This document shows, piece by piece, positions 1 through 11,255 of a DNA stretch of 64,000 nt. The stretch is from positions 8,719,747 through 8,783,746 of the forward strand of contig NC_079488.1 in the NCBI RefSeq assembly GCF_020520425.1, given 5' to 3'. Both the position numbers and the translations under genes were made by a program. The stretch is from Spinacia oleracea. Taxonomy: Eukaryota; Streptophyta; Magnoliopsida; Caryophyllales; Amaranthaceae. The notes below the pieces were generated by a model. It had not been told where the DNA came from, made no database searches, and saw nothing but the letters and a program-made list of their open reading frames with translations. Numbering within the stretch: position 1 is the first letter of the stretch; each line of letters opens with the position of its first letter.

Positions 1-2169
1 TTCAAACAACATCAATTCCAATCCTAGCCCAAGTTTACAAGGCCCAATAGAGAAACCCAAACAAAATTACCCAACCCCTTTCCTCTCCTTCAATTTTACG
101 TAAAAACAAAATAAACAAATCAAAACCTCTGCTCCAAGTTCACGTGAAAGAAATCAAACCAACTCAAACCCTTCTCCCTCACGCTGCTGTCCACGCCGCC
201 GCCACCACCGCCGGCGCTCCTCCGCCGTCGCTGCTGCACGGTAACACTCCTCCTTTCCTTCGTCTTCTTCTTTTGTCTTTCGTTGTTTTCGTGCCCTTCT
301 CTTCACTCGAGTACTTCGTTTTCCTCACAGCAACCACATCAGCCACCGAGCTCGACTGCCGGCGACCAAGACCACCGGTCTTCCTCCATCGGTAACGCTC
401 TCCGCACCTTCGTCCTTCTTCCTCTCATTCGTTTTTCCTTTTCTTTTTCTCATTCGTTTTTCTTCCTTCTTAAGTTATTTCATTTCTTGCCTCCTCCTCT
501 TTCGATTTTTGCACAACCGCCGCCTAGTCGTGCAACCACTCCTCCGCTGCCGCCGAGCAGTTCTTCCGCTGCCGGCCGCACCTCACACCGCCTGCCACCT
601 TCGTCATCCCTTGTTGGTTAATTCTTGAAAACCTAAAGCTAATCTAATTTTAATTATATGTTATTAAGTTAATCTATGTTGGATTGAATTAAATTTATGA
701 CTTTTATGACTTATTTATGAATTTCAAATTGTAATGTTGCATAATTAAATTATTGATTTTCAGATTTCACAAATTGACTGAAACGAGATTTTTGAATTAG
801 TTAAAGCGGGAATTTTAAGTCTTTAATGGTTGGAAATCATGGTGGGATGATTAGGGATTTTGGAATTGATTGTTTCAACGTTCTAAGAACGTTAATTGGT
901 CTTAGTGAAGTTTTTTAAATGAATTTATATTGCTGAAAATTTAAAGTACGATGTTTGCAAAAAGTTTTCAACGAATTTCAATCACTAATTCAAAAATTAT
1001 GATGCTAGGAAATCAAAGGTTTAAGTTTTGATATTGGGGAATGTTCTAAATATGTTTAGGATGCATTTAGAATGCTTTATTATGGTTGCCAATGATTGGA
1101 AATTGATTGGGATTATTTGTTGGTTGTTTTAGGCGGAGAATTCTCTTTAGGCAACTTTTGAAAGTGTTAAAGTGGCCTATCAGTTTGTTTACACAAGGTA
1201 CGTACATACCTGTGTGCTCGGAATGTGTGCTAATTGTTGAAACCATGTTGAATTTGTTGTTGAACTTGGCTATGTTGATATTATTGTTGAACTTGGTGAT
1301 GTTGATATTATCGACGAACCTAGTCAGGTTGAAATTGCATGTTTAATACTGTTGGATGGACGTATTGAACCTATATTGCATTAAGAGAATTATAACATGT
1401 TAGTATGGATGATTGATGCAAACATGTTTGATTGGGAACACTAGATTACTTTGTATATGTTGATTCAGATCAGTTGATTGTTGTTCCCTTTTTAGCTTTT
1501 CACTACTTTATGAGGGCCGAGGACCTTGTTTAGTAAGTTGAAACTTTATACCCATATACAGGGTTGATCATGGTTAAAGGAAAGGTTGGGTAAATTGGAA
1601 TGAGTCTTGATTGATGCCTTTATGATCACGTACTTAATTCTAAGATAAAAACAGTTGTGAACGAATGTGGATTGTATGCCTTATGTGATTGTTGAGTCAT
1701 AACATAGTCTCAATTTGTAAATCATGTAAAGTGAAACTGGGTAGCAATAGCTTTAGACTGTGCACGTCTAAAGTGACGGACAAACAGGAGTTGGGGTTCA
1801 TGGTGGTAGCCCATGGCCTTTTCTGGGACCGGATTGATCACCGTGTCCTATTTTTATTCAAATGTTCCTCGATATCTTAGGTCAGTGAGGTTACGGAGTC
1901 GCGCCCGTACCTCGTCTTCCTTAGTGAAGACTGTTGGACGGACAACTCGGTCCATTGTCTATTTCAACTAAAATAATATTAATGTTATGAAAGTCTAGTC
2001 CAGTCTAGTCTAGTCAACTGTGATACGAAAGTGAATGTGTCTTGGTTATTCTTACTTACGTTATTAGTATCATGTTAGGATTATTATTGATTTAGTATGT
2101 AGTACTCAGCTTTGCTGATTACGTGCTTTTGCTTGTGCATGTTGATCATGGCTATGCCTTATTGATCAT
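1..2169 (+). repeat. Ty3-gypsy-like 5' LTR, left part (interrupted by copia element 1)
   Basis: No credible gene is present. The stretch has a C-rich CCG/CCT segment at about 170-610 followed by AT-rich DNA. It resumes after copia element 1 at 12669 and ends at 13053 in a GGGGTGTTACA terminus. That end resembles the GGGGCGTTACA end of the gypsy LTR at 59030 read on the minus strand. I infer one long gypsy LTR of more than 2.5 kb whose start lies outside the window. The short frames in the C-rich part look like low-complexity artefacts. Confidence 0.55.
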
Positions 2170-2174
2170 GTGAT

Positions 2175-3555
2175 TGAAGGAAATAATGCCCTTGGTCCAA
2201 GTATGCATTCTATGTTAAGTCTAATAAATGCGGTTCAGTATTAATTAACAAGTTAATAAATCAGTGAGATCAAGTGAGCTGAATGCCTAGCTAGAGGCCG
2301 CTTCAGTTCAAGTGGAATTAATGATATTAATCCACAGCTTACTCTTGACTGAACCCGTAGGGTCACACAAATAGTACGTAAACGGATCAAGTATTTAATG
2401 GCATTAAATACTCCATCTATGAATATTCGGAACCAACGGATCTTGGTTTCAGTGGGAGCTAAGATCGTCACAGGCAAGAAATGAATACTCCGGAAACGAT
2501 GATATTGCCGGAAACGGAAATATGGATCGTATCGGAAATATAAATATTATCCAAGTCGTAGATGTTGCCGGAAACGGAAACATGGTACGTATCGGAAAAT
2601 ATTATCGGAAATGGAAATATTGCCAGAATCGGAAATATTGCCGGAAACGGAAATATTGTCAGAATCGGAAATATTACCGGAATCGGAAAATAATTCCGGA
2701 AACGGAAATATTAAATATTTGTTCGAAACGGAAATTAATTCCGGAATCGGAAATATTAAATATTGTTCGTATCGGAAATGAATTCCGGAATCGGAAAATT
2801 TAATCGGAAGCGCATCGTACGAATAAGCATCGGACGAGGCCTGCCGGACGAGGCCCAGCACGAAGCCAGGCCATCGCCCAGCAAGCCAAGCGCGCCGCAC
2901 AAACAGCCACGCCAGGCCCAGCGCAAGGCCAGGCCCAGCAGGCTGCGCAGCGCGCAGCGCGCGCGGGCGCTGCGTGGGCTGCTGCTCGCGCGCACGCATG
3001 GGGGCCCATCGTGGCTGCCGTGCGTGTGTGTGCAAGTGTTTGTGTTCGTGCACGTTTCCTAAAACATGCAGAGTTCGGTTAATGATTAAATTCCTAATTC
3101 TATTTGATAAATTAATTGAATTAGAGTTCTTGTAGGATTCTAGGTTTAATTAATTTGTATCTGAATAGGATTTCGATTCCCTTTCCATACCCCTATAAAT
3201 ATGAGGCTAGGGCTCACAATTTATAACAAGTTTCAAAGTATTCAAAGTGAGTTTTGAGAGAAAAATTCAGTCACACATTTGCCTATAAAGTGCCGAAAAT
3301 AATAGTACCTTAAGGGCGATTCTAGTTGGTCAATCTTAAGGCGGATCCGGACGTGCTGTGGACTATCTACGGAGGGACGACACTTGGAGTCCTAAAGACT
3401 TGTTCTTGTTCGGTTCGGGCGCAGCTAGGGAAGGCACGCAACAAAGAGTATGCATCTAAATTATGCTAAATGATTATGTGTAAATAATATGTAATCCTGG
3501 GTTAATGGTTGTTTCCGCATGATTTATGTAATATCATATGTATCATAACCTAACA
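2175..3555 (+). repeat. 5' LTR of copia element 1
   Basis: This 1381-bp LTR starts TGAAGGAAAT and ends CATAACCTAACA. A CGGAAA-rich tandem array lies at about 2490-2812, followed by a GC-rich block at 2840-3050. A TATA-like CTATAAATAT is near 3193, and a conserved block at about 3305-3450 probably belongs to R/U5. Confidence 0.93.
2490..2812 (+). repeat. CGGAAA/CGGAAT tandem array in U3 (element 1)
   Basis: Irregular repeats of about 17-18 bp, built from GCCGGAAACGGAAATATT-like words, run through this part of the LTR. The corresponding arrays are at 11571-11893, 15060-15383, 24070-24393 and 26398-26719. Shorter versions are at 46226-46371 and 55039-55184. Confidence 0.85.
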
Positions 3556-3556
3556 G

Positions 3557-3572
3557 TGGTATCACGAGCCCC
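3557..3572 (+). other. Primer binding site, initiator-Met tRNA type with a one-base bulge
   Basis: TGGTATCACGAGCC starts two bases after the LTR. It matches the usual plant initiator-Met site TGGTATCAGAGCC except for one extra C after TGGTATCA. The same variant occurs at 16093 and 47118. Confidence 0.8.
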
Positions 3573-6360
3573 TTATTATTTTCATAATCTAAATTGCATG
3601 AACATGGTTAAATATTACAACTTTGCAAGAATTAAAAGGGGTGATTAATTTTCGTAATTGTTAATTAATTGCAAATTGCGTTTATTTAATTATACGTACG
3701 CAGTTTTTCGGCAGTTTCTTCGTTACTCATCCGAATTGGGTCATTTTTGTGTCAATTCCGCATGTAAAAGGCATTCTAAAATTTTGACAAAAAGAGTATT
3801 TTTCTGCCGAACCCAGAATTCTCAAATTCGAAGCCTAACTATGACTTTTCGAAGGTTTTAGTTTTTCGAATGCAAAATTTCGTAAATTTAAGATGTTAAA
3901 TTAAATATTTGCGATTCTTGTTGATAAATCTTGAATTTTTGATTGACCTACTGCATATGTTTAACAAGTTTGAATGCCTAGTCTTGTTAATTATGCAATC
4001 TAATTTGTAATTATGATTAATTTGTTGAAAATTAGAATAATTTAGAATTAATTTGATTTTCATAATTAATTGTAATTTAATTAGAAACCTATGATTAAAA
4101 ACCACCATAAAAATTGTAAATTTATGATAAATTTTAAATTTTTATGACCTAGACTTGAATCCATAACAATCGGAAATCAATTGGATAATAAATTTTCGAT
4201 TTTTCGCCCTAAAATTATGAAATTAATAATATTTATTAATTTGTCATTAATTTTATAAATTTTAAATTTTTTATGCGATTCGTTCATATAACTTGCACGC
4301 ACAAAGCAATGGACGCTTCGTGTTACCCTTAAGGGGTGTTGTATAATGCGGGCATGCGACGACGAGCAAGGGAGCTCGTCGCCCGTGCGGCACGAATGCA
4401 ATGAGCAAGGGCGTAGTGCACGAGCACAAGGCAGCAGCCCTGCCTTGTGTCGTGTGCCACGAGCAATGGACGAATGGCCATGGGCGAAGGGCGAGCCAAG
4501 GCAGTCGCGTGTGGGCAGCAAGCGAGCTGCGCCACAACGCGCGCTGCCTCGCACAAAAGCGCGCAGCCTCGCGCGCAGCGAGCGCAAGCTCGCGTGCCAC
4601 GAGCGCTGCGCCCAGCATTGCTCGCGCGCACAGCGAGCAATGTCGCCCGCCCAGCGAGCGATGTCGCGCGCCCAGCGAGCGATGTCGCGCGCCCAGCGAG
4701 CGATGGCTCGCGCGCCCAGTGAGCGATGTCGCCCGCCCAGCGAGCGATGTCGCGCGCCCAGCGAGCGATGTCGCGCGCCCAGCGAGCGTTGTCGCGCGCC
4801 CAGCGAGCGATGTCGCGCGCCCAGCGAGCGATGTCGCGCGCGCACTGCGAGCGATAGCTCGCGTGCGATGAGCGCTGGCGCGCGCAGCGAGCACCAATGC
4901 GTGCGGAGGCTTGCGATGGGGATGCAGCAGCTATGCGACGAGCGCATGGGCTGCGCGCACATGGCCAGCAATGGCTGTGTGCGTGCGGCCCATGGGCGTG
5001 CAACGCGTAGGGTGTTTGCGTTACGATTAAAGATCGTTTTGAATGTTTAATTTGAAAATTCCAGTTCACGTAATTTTAATTAATTTTAAAATTAATAATT
5101 TAAATTATTTTCTTGGATTTTAATTTTGAATATTGTAATTATAATAAATTTTATTTATTCTAATTATTTTACTAAAATTAAAATCATGAATTAATTTAAA
5201 TACGACTGAAATTAAATTAAATTTTTTGGATTCAATTATAAGTTTATATGAGCTTTAAATTTTAATTAAATTTGTATGTTTCCGGTTAGACTAGAAATAC
5301 ATTTTTATGTTTAAAATTAGTAAAGCATATGAATTTATTGGTTTAAGTGGGAGCGTATTTTAGTCATAAACTCTTGATTAGGTCTACAAATCCTTAAGGT
5401 TAAAACAACTTGATTAGAATTAATAAGGACTGAATAATTGGTAGATTATTGGTGCCCTTGATTAATTGCTGCAAATGTTTACGTGATGCATAATGTGTTT
5501 TACTAACCAGCTATGTGGGCCATTCATGATAATGAATGGGTGAATGGTATATATTGTATATGTACTGTTTTGCAGGTTATGAAGTGACTAGTATGGCCTA
5601 AATAGGATAGAAAATATGGTCTGCGTACCATTAATTTGAATGTAATTGGTCTAAAGTACCAAAGTTATTTTTCAATTCAAATATGGTCTGCGAACCATCA
5701 AATAGTTGTAATTAGTTATAGCTTATCCTATTTGAAGAAAATGGTGCCTCCCACGGAGATTTTCAAGACGGACTTTGAAGTCAAAGCTTCAAGATGAAGT
5801 CGGGCCATACTAGATCACAAATATCTTATGCATGTTTTAAGTTATTTATTGTTTTAAATATGTCTTAAAATGCATGAGATCAAAAGCTTGATTATGTTGC
5901 ATGATTAAGGATTTTAGTTCACTTAAAATCTAACCAACATAGTAAGAGCCTTAAGTTCCAAACTTAAAAATTGAGTTAAAAGGTGCCATGCCAAAATATA
6001 CACTTGCTTGGATATCCTTTACATCAATCTAGTAATAGTTTTCGCTCAGCGAGGTGTTACTTATTGGTCCTAAAGGGGCAAGGTACACAAATAATTGTGA
6101 GTACATGTTAGTTTTGGTAAAACTCAACGATATAAGTAAGGAGTCCTTTTATGTCGTGGCAAAATCGATAGGTTTACCTAATAAGTTCTTAGACGTACCT
6201 ATCAACCAAGAGTAGTTTCTAGACTATTAGCAAAAGGCTTTTTGCTTACCTAAAATGTTTTAGGATTAAGTCGACAAACTGTGCTTAGTTCTTCAATGAT
6301 TTAGGGTCTTGGAATCATTTTATTCACACCTGCCGGAACACATAATTCGAATAAAATGCT
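3573..6360 (+). other. Long untranslated leader of copia element 1
   Basis: About 2.8 kb of noncoding DNA lies between the PBS and the point where gag should start. It is very AT-rich except for a GC-rich island at about 4340-5010 that holds the 21-bp minisatellite. It is near-identical to 16109-18834 in element 2 and 47134-49803 in element 3. Open frames in the island occur on both strands and follow the repeat, so I do not call them genes. Confidence 0.8.
4628..4856 (+). repeat. 21-bp GC-rich minisatellite in the leader
   Basis: About ten units of CCCAGCGAGCGATGTCGCGCG with small changes. Because 21 is divisible by 3 and the unit lacks stops in several frames, it produces overlapping spurious ORFs on both strands. 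Related arrays with fewer or rearranged units are at 17155-17380 and 48190-48315. Confidence 0.92.
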
Positions 6361-6499
6361 AATAACTTGTTTGAATTGCATGGTTGCTTTAATTTCAAGT
6401 TATTATTCATGATAAATGTTTAGACTTTGCATGCTTCAATGTATGTTTTAATTATTGTTTATAATTAAATATCTTGCACTGCAATAAATCCTTTTAGAA

Positions 6500-9400
6500 A
6501 GGTAACAGTAAATTTCCTCGATTGGTAGTGAATCCAAGAACGATTCACGGAAAAGAGAGAAAGTGAGCAATTTAAAATGTACGTTTCTTATAGCGACTTT
6601 TATGGTTGTTTTCGAATATCAAAATCGAATGGCAAACCAATTGGTGCTTGTGAATTCAAAATACACTGTAGTTTTGAGATCATAAAGCATTGAGTTTAAT
6701 ACGCTCAGCTTTACCAATGGTTAACAACCTAATATCTTTGTCCATTTAATTCTCGAATGAGTCTAGTCCCTAGACATTCGAATAGATCGATGCTTAGAGA
6801 ACTTTAGAAGCTTCTGGTAAGATCATCTAGTTGAAACAAAATATTCAACATAAATGGTAAAGAACCTTGTTGGTGACATTGGACATGTCTAACAAAGTAT
6901 AAAAGTCAACACTAAAGAATTCAATTCTTAAGACTATAAGAAAGGGTACAAGAAATAGGAAAACGAGGAACAATGAAAGGAATTTACGATTCCGTTTCTA
7001 CCTATAAGTTTATGTTTAAAGAGAAGTGACCTAGCAATCAAACTTCCTTGGTATCATATACCGCTTGAGGTTCTTACTTTGGTAATAACTCAAACAATGG
7101 AAGCTAGGATACACTAATGACCTACAAGTGGGAAATGAAGCATGGCAATGCTACATTAATTGTAGGGTCATCTAAGTTTGTTTTAAGTCCTTTCAAAGGC
7201 TGGAACTTAATGGCTATTTTGTTCCATAATCAGCATACCTAAATTTCTGCTTCAAACACAGAAAGACTCACATTCAAAGAAAAACAAAAACAACGTTTGT
7301 TTGTTTATTTGAATGAAATGGTCAATTACAGGTTGAGTCAATATGCTTGATTAAAACAAACAACTCTTTAAAGAACTTTACTAGGTTCAAATCAACCCCT
7401 TGATTTGAGTTCCACAAATCTTTGGCATTGTTGCTTAGACCATATCAACAAGTTAACATTCATAAGCTCTATTTTGATGGACTTCTGAAAGTTGATTGAT
7501 TTCTAGATCATTTTAAGACAACTAGTCTTACTTGTTGAAAGTAACAAAAGATATGAACTATTGTTAGAACGCCTAGACAATGGAGTTCAAAGCTAAAGAA
7601 AGATTTTATGACTTTATTATTTCACATGGATTTGAGTGAATATAGGTTTATTTACTCAAATGTGATATAAGTTGAATCTGTTTGTCTAGTTCAAAGATTC
7701 AGAAGTATAAAATCCACTTGGTAAGAAATCATAAAGATCTAGGTTAGATCATGTTAATGATTACTTGAGACCAAATATGATCATCAATGATTGTGTGTTG
7801 TAATTTCACAATCTAGCTCCATAAGATATGGCATATCTTAGTTGGAATAATCGAAGTCAATTAGTACTTGATTCGATCAATGATGGATCATAAAGACTTT
7901 TCCTATAATTTCTAAAACAAAATGCTCAACTACCACCAAACTAAACCAAATTCGTCAAAACTATTGAAAAGTAATTTCAGAATAACTTTTCATAAAATAT
8001 ATCTAGAGAGTTGCAAAACTCAGTGGGAGCTTAGTGTTTGTCATTTCGACAAACTAAGGCCCAAGTATAGATATATGTTTCATTGTGATTTATTCAAATG
8101 AGGCACAAGGGTATTGTTTCTACCACGAATTTTGAGAACATAATGTTTGTTTGCTCGAAATAATGTCCTTTTGGGATTCGTTTCCAAAATGACAAGTGGG
8201 AGAAAATAGACCTCGAAAGTCTTCGAGGCGAACAACAAACATAAACGGACATTCCGGAGGCTTTTCGAAGTGCTTCAGAAAATCCGAACTTATTCTTTAA
8301 GGACTTTAGAAGTGGCTTTAAAGAATAGACATCTCTTAGAAGACTTTACAAGTGCTTCAAGGAGAACAGAATATTCAAAGGACTTTCAAGTGGCTATTGA
8401 TATTCTATTGTTTGATGTTCTATACCCTAGTAGGCATAGAGTTCAAGTCACTGGAACTATGAGATTCTTCTATTAGATAGTGAAGAAACATGGAGTTCAG
8501 GTCACTGAAACTATGCAATTCTTCTATTAGATAGTGAAGAAACCTACAACTTGCAGTCAAACTATTATCATGTAGATTAATGAGTTTGTGACTTGTAAGA
8601 AAGCTATGACGAAACCCAGATTCCCTAAAATGGTTAGAGGCCATATATAGACTCAAATGTTTTAAATGGTTAAAGGCCATAAAACATACTTAATGTTTTG
8701 ATGACAAAATTGAAATTTTGTTGATTTGCAAGAATAGGTTCACACCTATTGGTTGCAAGTTTGTTTTAAGGATAAAAACCATCAAACATAAAATTGTGTT
8801 CACACACAAAGCGTGATTAGTTGCTAAAGGTTACAAGCAAATTCATGGTGTGAATTGTGTTGAAACCTCATGCATAATCGTAATGCTCAAGTCTATAATT
8901 CAAGCAATGACTGCATATTGGTACATATGGCAATTGGATGACAAAACTTATTCAAATGTTGGAAGAAACTATGTACATGGTATGTCATAGAATTTGTGGA
9001 TCCAAATAAATGCTTGAAAAGGAATGCTAGCTTATGAAATCTAAGTACAGATTTAAGCAAGCAATTGGGAATTAGAATTATATTTTAGTGAAGCTAATAA
9101 GTATTTTAGTTTCATAAAATGTACATGATTCTTATAGATATATAAGAAGTTTAGTGGGAGTACATAAAACTTAATTGGTCCTATGTGTATCACACACATA
9201 TCTCTCTATTGTGAAATAACATTCAAATGCTAATAAGTTAGGTTTGAAATTATTTATCAATGATGGACCAAGGCGAAACTTAGTACATACTGGGTATTAA
9301 GATCTATTTACAAAGATCTTATGATATTGTTTTGGATTAAGTAATGGCATTTACTAAATCAAACACGAAAGTCTCCATTAGAGATATTCGACCCATGTGA

Positions 9401-10420
9401 ATAAATCTAAGTAAAGGATGTTTGAACTATGTATAAGCATTTACTAAGTTAAACATCAAAGAGTCTAAATGAGATTCTTAACCTATATTATATGTCAAAG
9501 AATTTAGCTGAATTTAGTATCTACTGAAACTAGATAAGCTAAAGTTACATGAATAGAATTCAATTGGGAAATATTCTGCAAAAGAATTTATCATGTATGA
9601 TATAATATGAGGATCGCCAAAAACGTATCGTATGACTTTAGGCATGACGAACATATACCAATCTCTATTGATCTAAGTAAAGATCAACTAGATTGAGATC
9701 AAGAATACTTATGGTACTTGAAAAGGTACATAGGAATAGTTCTTGATTCAAGGAAATAAAGATATGCTAAATATTGATGCTACACGCATAAACACTGGCA
9801 AAGGATCAAGCAAGACCCTTTGGAGTTAACCATTGACAAGGACGAGCTAAAGAGCATCGTGTTTCGAAATGGCAACATGGGTTGGAGACCATGAGTTGTT
9901 GCGTGGGAAATTAAAATAATAATTTCTATGTTCTAAGATATAGTTGGAGAATCTTCCACATATCTATGAACTGCCTGGATAGGTAAATCCAAACAAAGCA
10001 TCACTAGCAACCTATACAGTTGAAGTAAAAGTAATTATTGCCTAAGAAGCAATAAAACAGGGTTGTTTAAAGTTCTTCACTGAACTTGGGTAGATCACCT
10101 ATCTGCTGGCTTGATGGTTCTTCATTGAAAAATGCGTAGAACCACTCTTGAAGCAAGAAAAACGTCTGCTAACTTGATGGTTCTTCATTGCAAAATGAGT
10201 AAAACCACCATCGAAGTAAGAAAGACTAGATCACATAATAAACAAACTCGAAAAGATCTTATCATCATATCTCGAAGAACATTCGATGAAAGGGATATTA
10301 AGATTGGCAAAGCATGATAACTAAACCTATGCAACAAGTGAGAAGCAACACTCACGTTGTAGCACTGGAAATCAAGCATAGCTTTGAATTCCATGAATTG
10401 TTTTAGAAGATGGGTTTGAG
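6500..10420 (+). pseudogene. Decayed copia gag-pol relic of element 1
   Basis: No frame longer than about 70 codons remains, but islands align in order with the intact gag-pol of element 2. Positions 7120-7170 match the protease-region segment near 19900. Positions 8180-8245 match the post-integrase segment near 21060-21125. Positions 8735-8960 match the reverse transcriptase start near 21500-21660. Positions 9000-9060 match 21720-21760, and 10318-10390 match the last codons near 22810-22880. Stops and indels are spread throughout. The decay is much deeper than the divergence of the flanking leader, 3' block or LTRs, so the coding part was already dead before this copy inserted. Confidence 0.8.
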
Positions 10421-10459
10421 GCCCATGGTTATAAAACATTGGGGTTGAACATTTATCAT

Positions 10460-11255
10460 ATATGAAATGTATTTTCATATTCCATTTAATCTTGGTTTAG
10501 TATTAAATGATGAGTCCCTTCAAATTTGACGATATATTCAAGATAGACTGTCAGGACCAGTCCTGTGACTAAGAAATGTCTATCAAGTGAACTTGAATGT
10601 CAAAGGTTGAAAATGGTCCCTAGTCGGAGTTTTCTATAAAATTGGACGCATAGAAAACGTTAGACGATTAGAATGCAAGATGACTAGTAGTTCTGTTTCT
10701 TGAACTATGTGGACATGGCAATGTCATAATCATTTGCATAGATACTTACTTTGGGAAGACTAGTATCGGACAAGACCTATGAAACTTTACTGTAAGAGAT
10801 GAAAATCTGTCATAAGTAAATTTCATTAAATTATTAGACACTAAATCCTCAATACCTGAGTGATTTGAGATTACTTGTTTGAGAACTGGTTGCTTTGACG
10901 TTGACCAACCGTCGCACCGTAAAAGGAGGCTATAAAGGCAACGCTCAGGTAATCACCTATCAAACGAAGTCTAATCTCAAGATCGCAAGATTGGGATTGT
11001 CCTCCCATAAATCGGGATGAGATGCTTAAAAGTTGTACAAGGCCACTCGGAGAGCTAGAAACTGTGAAATGCATGGCCGTGCTCGGATGAATCATAGGCT
11101 ATGATTATCTGTTTATTTGATCAGTTGAACTCTGAAACCGAGGAACACCTCTGGATGTAATAAGGATGACAACTCTTACCTTATGTTCAAGAGCAAGCAT
11201 CGAGCGACAAAGGAATTAGGAAATGCACACTTGTCCCTAAGGACAAGTGGGAGAC
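10460..11255 (+). other. 3' noncoding block and polypurine tract of element 1
   Basis: This block is nearly identical to 22960-23757 (element 2) and 53930-54726 (element 3). It ends in the hairpin ACTTGTCC-CTAA-GGACAAGT at 11229-11248, which overlaps the purine-rich tract AAGTGGGAGA directly before the 3' LTR. Conservation without coding capacity suggests cis-acting replication signals. Confidence 0.75.

Noticed and set aside
144..621. Pro/Ser-rich ORFs at the left edge, which could look like a plant gene start
   Set aside because: No domain and low complexity. The position fits the C-rich part of a gypsy LTR.
2253..2477. Conserved 74-codon minus-strand ORF in every copia LTR
   Set aside because: The nucleotide sequence itself is repeated, so conservation is not evidence of coding. 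It has no recognisable domain and lies antisense to U3.
4628..4856. CRISPR-like array
   Set aside because: The units are contiguous with no unique spacers, in a plant nuclear context; it is a minisatellite.
4177..5069. Long overlapping ORFs on both strands (up to 264 codons), repeated at 16802-17498 and 47727-48459
   Set aside because: They follow the 21-bp minisatellite and the GC-rich island. They occur in several frames at once, change length with repeat number, and encode only Arg/Ala/Ser-rich low complexity.
10871..11095. Identical 74-codon antisense ORF in the 3' block of all three copia elements
   Set aside because: The whole block is nearly identical at the DNA level. No start context or domain supports it, although antisense transcription was not excluded.
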